This document shows, piece by piece, positions 26,433 through 34,284 of a stretch of DNA of 64,000 nt. A program made the translations under genes and the position numbers. This DNA comes from Paenibacillus sp. FSL H7-0737 (lineage in GTDB: Bacteria > Bacillota > Bacilli > Paenibacillales > Paenibacillaceae). The notes beneath the pieces were generated by a model. That model was given only the letters and a program-made list of their open reading frames with translations, did no database searches and had not been told where the DNA came from. Location: contig NZ_CP009279.1 of the NCBI RefSeq assembly GCF_000758545.1, positions 1,178,001 to 1,242,000 of the forward strand. Direction: 5' to 3'. Each line of letters starts with the position of its first letter. The first letter of the stretch is position 1.

Positions 26433-27302
26433 ATGAAAATATCATTTATCGGGCTTGGGAAAATGGGCTTTCCAATGGCCCAAAATTTGTTGAAAGCTGG
26501 TAATGAATTAATCGTTTTTAATCGTACTCGTGAAAAAGCGCAACCCCTAATAGATCAAGGAGCGCATTATGCCGAGACACCATTGGAGGCAGCACAAAAG
26601 AGCGATATGGTCATAACCATGCTTTCTGACGATGCCGCTTTGGAGGAGATTGTTGAGGGTCCGAATGGAATTTTGAATGGATTATCAGAAAAAGGAATTC
26701 ACATATCTGCCAGTACGATCAGTGTAGATCTGGCTCGGAAATTATCCGCGGCGCATGCGGAGAGAAAGCAATACTTTGTGTCTGCCACAGTGCTGGGGCG
26801 TCCGGATGCCGCTAAAGCAGCTAAATTGCGCATCATTTTGGCAGGTCCGGAGCAAGCCAGACGACAGTTAATTCCTGTTTTAGAACAATTAGGTCAGGAA
26901 ATATTCGAGATTGGGGATTATAGCGAAGCAGGAAATGTTGTGAAAATAGGCGTAAACTTTTTAATTGCTTCTATGCTGGAAGCTTTATCAGAAACGCAGC
27001 TGATGGTAGAAAAGTATGGCATAGAGCCAGCCCGTTTTATGGATGTGGTGAATGCTCTTTTTCAATCTCCCTTATATCAGAACTATGGGGCGATAATGAC
27101 AGAGCAGCGGTTTGAACCAGCTGGTTTTAAAATGAAGCTAGGGCTGAAGGATGTTGCACTGGCTATAGAGGCAGCGCAGTCCGTCCAAGCTCCTCTACCT
27201 TTGGGCCAACTTATCCATCATCATTTATCTGAAGGAATAGCCCATGGTTATGGTGAGATGGATTGGACCGCTTTAATCCGTTGTCTAGAGCATTCTTCTT
27301 AA
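26433..27302 (+). CDS. NAD(P)-dependent beta-hydroxyacid dehydrogenase (HIBADH family)
   Basis: A 289-residue oxidoreductase of the 6-phosphogluconate/3-hydroxyisobutyrate dehydrogenase superfamily. The N-terminal Rossmann motif is FIGLGKMGFPMAQNLLKAG, followed by VFNRTREKA, where the basic residue after the second strand favours NADP. The catalytic Lys segment is GNVVKIGVNFLI near residue 170. The substrate motif normally reading GxxGxGxxx is replaced by SASTISVDLA and VLGRPDAAKAA, so it may belong to the broader imine-reductase/glyoxylate-reductase-like group. GGAGAAGAG precedes the ATG. A TetR operator sits in front. The physiological substrate is unknown. Confidence 0.8.
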   Translation: MKISFIGLGKMGFPMAQNLLKAGNELIVFNRTREKAQPLIDQGAHYAETPLEAAQKSDMVITMLSDDAALEEIVEGPNGILNGLSEKGIHISASTISVDLARKLSAAHAERKQYFVSATVLGRPDAAKAAKLRIILAGPEQARRQLIPVLEQLGQEIFEIGDYSEAGNVVKIGVNFLIASMLEALSETQLMVEKYGIEPARFMDVVNALFQSPLYQNYGAIMTEQRFEPAGFKMKLGLKDVALAIEAAQSVQAPLPLGQLIHHHLSEGIAHGYGEMDWTALIRCLEHSS

Positions 27303-27373
27303 AAAAAATAGGGTTGCCCCAAATATCTGTTGGTTGTAGTGCAGGAGAAAAATTAAAAGAGGTGTGATAAATC

Positions 27374-28426
27374 ATGGAAATAGGTGTTACTTCGTTCGTA
27401 GAAACAAAGCCTGATATTGAGACTGGAATTGTAATGAGTCATGCACAGCGATTACGAGAAGTAGTCGAAGAAATCGTCCTTGCGGATCAGGTGGGACTTG
27501 ATGTTTTTGGTATCGGTGAGCATCATCGTGAAGATTATGCAGCTTCTTCACCAGCAATCGTGTTGTCCGCTGCTGCGTCCTTAACTAAACGGATTCGCCT
27601 GACTAGTGCTGTGACGGTCCTTTCATCTGCTGATCCTGTACGTGTGTTTCAGGATTTCGCTATGCTTGATGGCATCTCCAATGGACGAGCCGAGATTATA
27701 GCGGGCCGGGGTTCATTCGTTGAATCCTTTCCGTTGTTTGGTTATGGCTTACATGACTATGATGAGCTATTTAATGAAAATATCGAACTGCTTATGAAAA
27801 TACGGGAATCCGAGAAAGTAACATGGAAGGGAGGCCATCGGCCAGCAATTCATAATTTGGGCGTATACCCCCGGCCCGTCCAGAACTCTTTACCTATATG
27901 GATTGGCAGCGGAGGTACGCAAAGCTCCGCCGTTCGTGCAGGACTTTTGGGTCTGCCATTGATGTTGGCGATCATTGGCGGGAATCCAATGAATTTTGCT
28001 CCGCTTGTAGAGCTGTACAAGAAGGCGGCGGCCCGCGCTGGACATGATGTATCGCAGCTTCAGGTGGGATCTCATTCGATTGGATTCGTCGCAGAAGATA
28101 CGGAACGGGCAGCAGATATCTTTTTTCCATCTACCCAGTACGGCATGAACAAGCTCGGCAAAGAGCGAGGATGGTCGTATTACGACCGCTCCAGCTATGA
28201 TGCCGCCCGAAGCTTTGAGGGTGCATTGTACGTTGGAGATCCGGAAACAGTTGCTCAGAAGATCATTCATCTACGGAAGCATGTAGGAATAACACGCTTT
28301 ATGATGTATGTTCCACTAAGCACGATGCCGCATGAACTTGTGTTGCGGGCTATAGAACTGCTCGGAACGGAGGTTGCTCCACGAGTACGAGAGGAAATTG
28401 CCAAGTGGGAGGCTGAGAAGGAATAA
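27374..28426 (+). CDS. LLM-class flavin-dependent oxidoreductase
   Basis: A 350-residue luciferase-like monooxygenase fold enzyme (TIM barrel), the reduced-FMN-dependent class. Characteristic stretches are DVFGIGEHHREDYAASSPA near residue 45, LTSAVTVLSSADPVRVFQDF and LDGISNGRAEIIAGRGS, and the C-terminal VAQKIIHLRKHVG. Such proteins oxidise small organics using FMNH2 from a partner reductase; the flavin reductase at 25017 and the FMN reductase at 29633 are nearby candidates. AAGAGGTGTG precedes the ATG. It overlaps no neighbour, and an esterase follows 40 nt on. Confidence 0.85.
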   Translation: MEIGVTSFVETKPDIETGIVMSHAQRLREVVEEIVLADQVGLDVFGIGEHHREDYAASSPAIVLSAAASLTKRIRLTSAVTVLSSADPVRVFQDFAMLDGISNGRAEIIAGRGSFVESFPLFGYGLHDYDELFNENIELLMKIRESEKVTWKGGHRPAIHNLGVYPRPVQNSLPIWIGSGGTQSSAVRAGLLGLPLMLAIIGGNPMNFAPLVELYKKAAARAGHDVSQLQVGSHSIGFVAEDTERAADIFFPSTQYGMNKLGKERGWSYYDRSSYDAARSFEGALYVGDPETVAQKIIHLRKHVGITRFMMYVPLSTMPHELVLRAIELLGTEVAPRVREEIAKWEAEKE

Positions 28427-28466
28427 GGATTATACAAGCAATCATTATTGTATTGGAGGGATTTTC

Positions 28467-29435
28467 TTGAGTATCGATAAACGTATACTACCAGAATTAA
28501 GAGAGGCATATTCACAATTTCCAGGGTTTCAATTGGAAGAGAATTTAGAGTGGAGCAGAAGTTTAGTGTCGGCTCCGTCACTGAAGAGGTCAGAGCATGT
28601 AAACACAACCAGTCGAAAAATTCCGGGTGTTGCAGGGGAGATAATGGTAAAAATTTATGAACCTGCTGGGCGAAATGCTGACAAGCTTCCAGCTATGTTG
28701 TGGATTCACGGTGGCGGATACGTGTTGGGACATCCTGATATGGATGATGAGTTGTGTGAACGCTTTGTTCAGACGGCTAGATGTGTTGTCGTGTCGGTTG
28801 ATTATAGGCTGGCACCCGAGCACCCCTATCCAGCTGCAATCGAAGATTGTTATGCTGGCTTAGTATGGATGACGGAGGAGGCGGAATCGCTTGGCATTGA
28901 TGAGAATCGGGTTGCGATTGCTGGTGCAAGCGGTGGCGGCGGGCTGACAGCAGCACTTGCGCTGATGGCACGAGACAAAGGTGGACCATCCATTATCTTT
29001 CAGATGCCGTTGTACCCGATGCTCGACAACCGTAACACTACGCCATCAAGCCATGAGATTACGGAAGAAGGTGCAATCTGGAACCGGACGGACAACTTAA
29101 CGGCTTGGAACATGTACCTGGGCGAGGAGAACGATGCCAGTAGGATAACTTCCTATGCGGTACCAACGAGAGCGGAGAATTTAGCTGGACTGCCACCAAC
29201 CTATACATGTGTAGGTCAGCTTGATTTATTCCGAGATGAGACTATCGAATATGTAACACGACTTGCGCATGCAGGTGTAGATATCGAATTTCACCTGTAT
29301 CCCGGATGTTTTCATCTTTTCGAAATATTCGTTCCAGAAGCGGAAGTGAGTCAGCGCGCCGTTCAGAGCTATATGGATGCTATGGCCCGGGCACTTCACC
29401 CCAAACACTCGCCCTCCCCAAGCGAGAGCTGTTAA
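28467..29435 (+). CDS. Alpha/beta-hydrolase, HSL-family esterase
   Basis: A 322-residue hormone-sensitive-lipase-type carboxylesterase. The catalytic parts are complete: WIHGGGYVLGHPDMDDE (oxyanion hole), VSVDYRLAPEHPYPAAIED, the nucleophile GASGGGGLTA, Asp in GQLDLFRDE and His in PGCFHLFE. TTG at 28467 with GGAGGG at 7 nt is chosen; an extension to 28374 would overlap the LLM gene by 53 nt in another frame. No signal peptide. The last ~10 residues (HPKHSPSPSESC) look unlike the family and overlap an antisense hydrophobic frame. The substrate is unknown. Confidence 0.87.
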   Translation: MSIDKRILPELREAYSQFPGFQLEENLEWSRSLVSAPSLKRSEHVNTTSRKIPGVAGEIMVKIYEPAGRNADKLPAMLWIHGGGYVLGHPDMDDELCERFVQTARCVVVSVDYRLAPEHPYPAAIEDCYAGLVWMTEEAESLGIDENRVAIAGASGGGGLTAALALMARDKGGPSIIFQMPLYPMLDNRNTTPSSHEITEEGAIWNRTDNLTAWNMYLGEENDASRITSYAVPTRAENLAGLPPTYTCVGQLDLFRDETIEYVTRLAHAGVDIEFHLYPGCFHLFEIFVPEAEVSQRAVQSYMDAMARALHPKHSPSPSESC

Positions 29436-29543
29436 TAATGCAAGCGCAAACCATATGATCATTGCTCCTTGTTGTAGATTGAAATCCTCGCCGATTATGC
29501 GAGAAAAGATTCTATACAAGGTGGTCATTTCATCACACACAAA

Positions 29544-29610
29544 AAATACACCCTTAGAATCGACCGGACAAACCATAGGTTTATCAATGTCTATTCTAAG
29601 AGGTGTATTT
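29544..29610 (-). terminator. Terminator of the FMN reductase gene
   Basis: On the minus strand AATACACCtcTTAGAAT pairs with ATTCTAAgGGTGTATT and is followed by T6. It lies 23 nt beyond the reductase stop. Confidence 0.65.
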
Positions 29611-29632
29611 CATAATATTAAAGCGGGTGATC

Positions 29633-30172
29633 TTAACGAAGCGTCTTGAGCGCACCGCTCCAAGCCAATACTTGATCAAGCATGCCGTTTACATTGGTCA
29701 GGTGAAGATCCGCTGGTTTGAACACAGAACCGTTCTCGAAATCAGTGAACAGTGACAGGGCCGGATGTACACGAACGTCTGCTACTGACAGTTCTCCCAA
29801 AATTCCACGTAAATGCTCAGCTGCACGAGCGCCGCCTACAGAACCATAACTTACGATACCCGCTGCTTTGTTGTTCCAAGCTTCACGTGCGTAATCGAGT
29901 GCATTTTTCAGTGATGCGGAAATACTGTGGTTGTACTCTTGAACGATAAATACGAAACCGTCTAATGTAGCAAGCTTTGTATTCCAAGCGGTTGCTTGTT
30001 CAGTGGCATCAACTTCTCCCATTAGTGGAAGTTTGAAGTCCGCGATATCTACGATCTCATAATTAGCATCTCCACGTGCATCTGCTACCTTTTTAACCCA
30101 TTCCCCTACTTGTGGGCTTAAACGACCTTGACGAGTACTTCCCAGAATGATTCCGATGTTTAATTTAGACAT
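29633..30172 (-). CDS. NADPH-dependent FMN reductase / azoreductase-like
   Basis: A 179-residue flavodoxin-like oxidoreductase. GIILGSTRQGRLSPQVGEW forms the FMN phosphate loop, and VQEYNHSISASLKNALDYA with GSVGGARAAEHL completes the family signature. It would reduce FMN or quinone/azo compounds with NADPH. The ATG at 30172 has GAGGAGG 8 nt upstream. A longer form from 30226 (adding MGFLDKLFGRTKIEEEQT) has only AAAGG at 11 nt but cannot be excluded. It is divergent from the MarR gene with a textbook promoter (30310-30338) overlapped by palindromes, so MarR control is likely. Confidence 0.85.
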   Translation of the reverse strand: MSKLNIGIILGSTRQGRLSPQVGEWVKKVADARGDANYEIVDIADFKLPLMGEVDATEQATAWNTKLATLDGFVFIVQEYNHSISASLKNALDYAREAWNNKAAGIVSYGSVGGARAAEHLRGILGELSVADVRVHPALSLFTDFENGSVFKPADLHLTNVNGMLDQVLAWSGALKTLR

Positions 30173-30291
30173 TGTTTGTTCCTCCTCGATTTTTGTTCTA
30201 CCAAATAGTTTGTCTAGAAATCCCATGAATTACACAACCTTTAAATAAATAATATTAAGCGGGTTACGCTCTAGTTGTCTTTAAATTAAGT

Positions 30292-30309
30292 ATCTTTAAC
30301 ATGAGATAA
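30292..30309. promoter_or_regulatory. TATCTTTA/GAGATA operator-like palindrome
   Basis: TATCTTTAACATGAGATA, directly downstream of the FMN-reductase -10. It agrees at 13 of 18 positions with the site at 23934-23951. Confidence 0.4.
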
Positions 30310-30338
30310 TAATACCGTGTTTAGTTTACTTTGTCAAG
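30310..30338 (-). promoter_or_regulatory. Promoter of the FMN reductase gene
   Basis: On the minus strand: TTGACA, exactly 17 bp, TATTAT. The -35 overlaps TTGTCAAGCAA, a near-palindrome related to the MarR-side site. Confidence 0.7.
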
Positions 30339-30375
30339 CAACTTAATAATAGTTAGTTTATAATTTTGTCTCACC

Positions 30376-30404
30376 TTTACAAATTTAGTTGTCTAGAATA
30401 TAAT
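30376..30404 (+). promoter_or_regulatory. Promoter of the marR-MFS operon
   Basis: TTTACA, 17-bp spacer, TATAAT; the -10 touches the palindrome TTGTTTAAGCAA at 30404-30415. Confidence 0.65.
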
Positions 30405-30415
30405 TGTTTAAGCAA
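30404..30415. promoter_or_regulatory. Candidate MarR operator
   Basis: TTGTTTAAGCAA is a near-perfect palindrome right after the marR -10. A shorter relative, TTGTCAAGCAA, covers 30332-30342 at the divergent promoter. Confidence 0.5.
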
Positions 30416-30452
30416 CTATTAAAAAGAAGATGAAATGAGAAGAGGTCTGATC

Positions 30453-30905
30453 ATGACGACAAAGCATAACCAATCCGAACTTACGTTAGGATTTATGATG
30501 GGAACGACCTATCGTAAATTAAGCGCGTTATTCCAAAATGGGCTAAAGGAATATGATATAACACCTGAGCAATGGTCAGTGCTTTTTCAAGTCGACAGAA
30601 CGGAAGGGCTGATTCAGAAGGATATCGCGAAGCGTTCGGGTAAGGATAAACCAACTACGACGCGAATTCTGGATCACTTGGAGGGAAAAGGACTGGTCTA
30701 TAAAAGAACCGGGGAGAATGATCGGCGTTCTTTTAAGGTTTATATTACGGAAAAAGGAAGAGCTCTGATTAAGGAGACCTTTCCTATTGAGGATCAAGTC
30801 ACAGATGAGATTATGAACTGTATTTCCAGTGATGAATATGAGCTACTCATGGGGTTGCTGCTAAGAATAAACAATCATATTGATCAAATAAATGATGGAG
30901 AGTAG
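30453..30905 (+). CDS. MarR-family transcriptional regulator
   Basis: A 150-residue winged-helix dimer-type regulator. The HTH reads LIQKDIAKRSGKDKPTTTRI, followed by LEGKGLVYKRTGENDRRSF, where the wing carries the conserved NDRR-like motif; flanking helices form the dimer interface. ATG at 30453 has AGAAGAGG 7 nt upstream; ATG 30435 overlaps that site. The MFS gene follows after 11 nt, and the FMN reductase is divergent. Palindromes on both promoters suggest autorepression plus control of the reductase and the exporter, a usual arrangement for sensing quinones, antibiotics or oxidants. Confidence 0.88.
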   Translation: MTTKHNQSELTLGFMMGTTYRKLSALFQNGLKEYDITPEQWSVLFQVDRTEGLIQKDIAKRSGKDKPTTTRILDHLEGKGLVYKRTGENDRRSFKVYITEKGRALIKETFPIEDQVTDEIMNCISSDEYELLMGLLLRINNHIDQINDGE

Positions 30906-30916
30906 GAACGTAAGTT

Positions 30917-32128
30917 ATGCCAGAACAACAAGAACTACGTACGAAACTATGGACCAAGTCTTTTATTGCTTTAACGTTTAGTGCTTTATTTTTATTTATG
31001 AATTTACAGATGCTGCTATCTTCATTTCCGTCTTATGTTAAAAGTGAATTTCAAGCCGGAGATATTATGGTCAGCTTGGTTACAAGTGTATTTGCGCTAA
31101 CTGCGATTGCTTCACGTTTTATGACTGCTTTTCTGATGCGGAGGGTTAGCCGCAATGTACTACTATATATTGGTTTAGCCATCGCGGCCGCCATAACCGG
31201 TCTTTATGTGGTAGCAGACTCAATCGGGTCACTATTGCTGATGCGGGTAGGCTATGGGATTGGGTTCGGGATTGCCAGCACGATTATTCCCACGATTGTT
31301 TCACAGATTATTCCTAGCAAAAAAATGGGCGAAGGGATCGGCTATTTCGGCTTATCAACCAGTCTTGCAATGTCCATTGGCCCTATGATTGGTTTGAACG
31401 TAATGAAGCAATCGGGGTTTGGAACACTGGCGATGATCGGAACATTCACCTTGCTTCTTGCCTTTCCAGTCTTATTGTTCTCACGTTCACTTCCAGCTGT
31501 ACCGAAAAAACAGCCTATTGAGCGATCCATTGCACCATCCAAACCACTCAAGGTTCCTTTTAATACAAAGTTAGTATTGCCTGCAATACTGAATGTCTTA
31601 CTCGCGATCACTTATGGTGGATTGCTTAGCTTTATCGCTTTGTTCGGCGAATCGGTGCATTTAGAGCAAGTGGGTTTGTTCTTCTTATTTAACGCGATTA
31701 CGATCATCATTATTAGACCTATTTCCGGCAGATTATTTGATAAAAGAGGTCCGGCTGCTGTTCTGATTCCCGCAGCGGTTTGTGTCGTCGCGAGCTTAAC
31801 AGTGCTCTCGTATACAACATCCATGCCAATGCTCATTATATCCGCATTGCTGTATGGACTCGGCTTTGGAGCTATCCAGCCTACTATACAGGCTTGGATG
31901 CTTCGGACATCTACACCTGCACAGTATGGTATGGCGAACAGTATGTTTTATAACTCAACAGATTTAGGGGTAGCCAGTGGGGCCATTATTCTTGGGGCAA
32001 TCTCGGCGGCATCCGATTATGGGATGATGTATCGTTATTCTGCTGGGTTCATGGTGCTGTTTCTAATTATTTATATTGGGATTCAGATTACTAAGGCCAG
32101 AAATAACCCTTCAGCTTTAAGCCAATAA
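30917..32128 (+). CDS. MFS exporter downstream of marR
   Basis: A 403-residue, 12-helix major facilitator protein. The first helices show FSALFLFMNLQMLLSSFPSY, the A-type loop reads ASRFMTAFLMRRVSRN, and helix 5 contains GIGFGIASTIIPTIVSQIIP. The second half repeats the fold with SGRLFDKRGP. It resembles B. subtilis YwoG-like putative exporters. Linked to a MarR repressor 11 nt upstream, so an efflux role for a toxic compound that induces MarR is likely but unproven. The ribosome binding site (GTAGGAA) is modest. Two tandem hairpin units follow. Confidence 0.8.
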   Translation: MPEQQELRTKLWTKSFIALTFSALFLFMNLQMLLSSFPSYVKSEFQAGDIMVSLVTSVFALTAIASRFMTAFLMRRVSRNVLLYIGLAIAAAITGLYVVADSIGSLLLMRVGYGIGFGIASTIIPTIVSQIIPSKKMGEGIGYFGLSTSLAMSIGPMIGLNVMKQSGFGTLAMIGTFTLLLAFPVLLFSRSLPAVPKKQPIERSIAPSKPLKVPFNTKLVLPAILNVLLAITYGGLLSFIALFGESVHLEQVGLFFLFNAITIIIIRPISGRLFDKRGPAAVLIPAAVCVVASLTVLSYTTSMPMLIISALLYGLGFGAIQPTIQAWMLRTSTPAQYGMANSMFYNSTDLGVASGAIILGAISAASDYGMMYRYSAGFMVLFLIIYIGIQITKARNNPSALSQ

Positions 32129-32226
32129 GGGATGATTTCAGATTAAGCTAATCTTTAGGTACTATTCATATCGTTTTAAGCTAAGGGGGTTATAGTAATC
32201 ACATAACCCCCTTAAATATAGACCTT

Positions 32227-32259
32227 GACCCTGCCGGACGTTGGCAGGGTCCTTTTTTT
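32227..32259 (+). terminator. Terminator, unit copy 1
   Basis: GACCCTGCC / GGCAGGGTC stem with a 7-nt loop, then CT7. Confidence 0.8.
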
Positions 32260-32372
32260 GTTGATGAAGAGGACAGAGATCTGTAGATTAAGCCAATCTT
32301 TATCTACTATTCATATTCTTTTAAGCTAAGAGGGTTATAGTAATCACATAACCCCCTTATAATATAGACCTT

Positions 32373-32407
32373 GACCCTGCCATACGTTGGCAGGGTCCTT
32401 TTTTTTT
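32373..32407 (+). terminator. Terminator, unit copy 2
   Basis: Same stem GACCCTGCC / GGCAGGGTC and a longer T-run. It ends 107 nt before pepF. Confidence 0.8.
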
Positions 32408-32514
32408 GTTCTTGCGCCATCCCGAAAACATAGGTAGTATACAGATTTTACCCACTAAGGACGGTATAATGAAGAAATCAGAGATGGCCAAAGAAGTAGA
32501 GGAGAGGTTCACAA

Positions 32515-34284
32515 ATGAATATGACATGGAATCTGGATAGCTTATATCCTTCCTTTGAGTCAGAGAAGTTAAAAGGCGATCGTGAGCTACTCGGTCAACT
32601 TATTATAGATTTGAAAGCCTGGGCTGAGGGCAATCTAAAGCTTGAGGGTGTTTCCGTCGCAGGGATCGAGGACTTTCTAAGACTCTACAACGATTATAAA
32701 AGCGTATATGTATGTTTATTAGCCTATGCAGAGTTAACCCTTAGCGCAGACAGCAGTTCTGAGGAAGCCATGAATCTTGCTGATGATATTGAACATATGA
32801 GCTCAGAGATTGCTGGGGTAGTTGCGGGTTTTAAACGATGGATTAGCACTTGTGAACACATAGATGAGCTTATCGTTAGCTCAACTTATCTTTTGAAACA
32901 TCAATTTTATTTAAAGGAGCTTCTTCTGCAATCCCGTTATGTGTTAAATGAGGAAGTAGAAGTTGCGATTGCCAGAATGCAGAGCACGGGTTCCAAAGCG
33001 TGGGGAAGGCTCTACATGGAGAGCGTATCGAGTACACTTGCAGATGTGGTAATACAAGGGGAAACTAAGAAAGTAACGCTTGCGGAACTAAGGAGTATGG
33101 CCTATGAGAATAACGCTACATTAAGAAAAGCGGCTTATGAAGCCGAGGCTGAAGCTTGCAGTCGTATTGCTGGGGTTTGTGCAGCTTGCATGAATGGAAT
33201 AAGTGGTGAGGCGCTAACGATTTATGGCATGCGTGGATATCAATCTTCTCTGGAAAAGGTGTTAGTGGCATCGCGAATGGACAGTGAAACTTTATCGGCA
33301 ATGCTCGCCGCTCTTCAGGAGAGTTTGCCAGCTTTTCATACCTATTATCAAAAGAAAGCCGAACGGCTGGGACATTCCACAAAGCTGCCTTTTTACGATA
33401 TTTTTGCACCGATTGGCGAAGAAAGTGTAAAAATCTCTTACGAAGATGCTCAAAAAACAATTGTCTCTAGCTTCGGAACCTTTAGCGAGGAATTGGCCAA
33501 TTTAGCTCAAAAGGCTTTTGATCAGCAATGGATTGATGCAGAACCTAGAGCGGGTAAGGGTGGATATGGGCTCTGCATTGATATTTTTCCGATAGGCGAG
33601 AGCAGAATCATGACACAGTTCACTGGAAATGCTATAGATATTAGTATTCTTGCCCATGAGCTCGGCCATGCATATCATAGCTCCTGTCTGGGAGAAGAAA
33701 CGATGCTGAACACAGATTATCCGATACCGATTGCCGAAACGGCTTCGATCTTTTGCGAGACGATCGTAAATCAGGCACTACTCACTAGTTCGACCAAGAA
33801 GGAAACGCAGCTTCTATTGGAGAGAAGTATTTCCGATGCTGGGTATTATCTTGTAGACTTCTATGCCCGTTATTTATTTGAGCTTAAACTATATGAGAGA
33901 AGAACCTCGGGTCCGCTTCCTGTTCAAGAGCTGAACGAACTGATGATTGCTTGTATGGTGGAAGCTTACGGTGAGAGCATTGATCCTGATACGATCCATC
34001 CTTACATGTGGATGAACAAGGCCGGATATTTTATGGCTGGTTATGAATTTATGAACTTCCCGTATTCTTTCGGACTGTTATTCGCTAAAGGACTCTACGC
34101 AGAATATTTAAAAAAGGGCGAGGAGTTTGTCGCCCGGTATCGTCAGTTCCTTAGTGCTACCAGCAAGCATAATATTGCAGATGTAGCAAAGTTTATGGAT
34201 ATTGATGTACACTCCATTGATTTTTGGAGAGGTGCTTTAATGCTGATTGAAACCGATATTGAGGCATTCATCAGTACGACCTAA
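32515..34284 (+). CDS. pepF: M3-family oligoendopeptidase F
   Basis: A 589-residue cytosolic zinc peptidase of the M3B (PepF) family that cleaves short peptides. The zinc motif HELGHAYH is near residue 381, with the third ligand Glu in IAETASIFCE about 27 residues on. The upstream GGYGLCIDIFP and downstream YFMAGYEFMNFPYSFGLLFA match the substrate-channel regions. GAGGAGAGG precedes the ATG. It ends convergently with the 5'-nucleotidase gene, the two stop codons overlapping (34281-34284), and no terminator separates them. Length fits the family. Confidence 0.92.
   Translation: MNMTWNLDSLYPSFESEKLKGDRELLGQLIIDLKAWAEGNLKLEGVSVAGIEDFLRLYNDYKSVYVCLLAYAELTLSADSSSEEAMNLADDIEHMSSEIAGVVAGFKRWISTCEHIDELIVSSTYLLKHQFYLKELLLQSRYVLNEEVEVAIARMQSTGSKAWGRLYMESVSSTLADVVIQGETKKVTLAELRSMAYENNATLRKAAYEAEAEACSRIAGVCAACMNGISGEALTIYGMRGYQSSLEKVLVASRMDSETLSAMLAALQESLPAFHTYYQKKAERLGHSTKLPFYDIFAPIGEESVKISYEDAQKTIVSSFGTFSEELANLAQKAFDQQWIDAEPRAGKGGYGLCIDIFPIGESRIMTQFTGNAIDISILAHELGHAYHSSCLGEETMLNTDYPIPIAETASIFCETIVNQALLTSSTKKETQLLLERSISDAGYYLVDFYARYLFELKLYERRTSGPLPVQELNELMIACMVEAYGESIDPDTIHPYMWMNKAGYFMAGYEFMNFPYSFGLLFAKGLYAEYLKKGEEFVARYRQFLSATSKHNIADVAKFMDIDVHSIDFWRGALMLIETDIEAFISTT

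Larger units (their letters stand above)
32141..32407 (+). repeat. Tandem duplicated hairpin-terminator unit (two ~120-bp copies)
   Basis: Copy 1 is at 32141-32259 and copy 2 at 32286-32407, offset 145 bp and largely identical. Each begins GATTAAG(C)(T/C)AATCTTT, includes CTATTCATAT, then a hairpin AAGGGGGTTAT / ATAACCCCCTT (32183-32213 in copy 1; its copy-2 left arm starts AGAGGGTTAT), then a terminator GACCCTGCC / GGCAGGGTC with T7 or more (32227-32259; 32373-32407). The first can end the MFS transcript. The retained copy could be a duplicated small RNA or just a duplicated terminator; no promoter is obvious. The rest of the gap, to 32514, holds a -10 TATAAT (32465-32470) for pepF. Confidence 0.8.
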
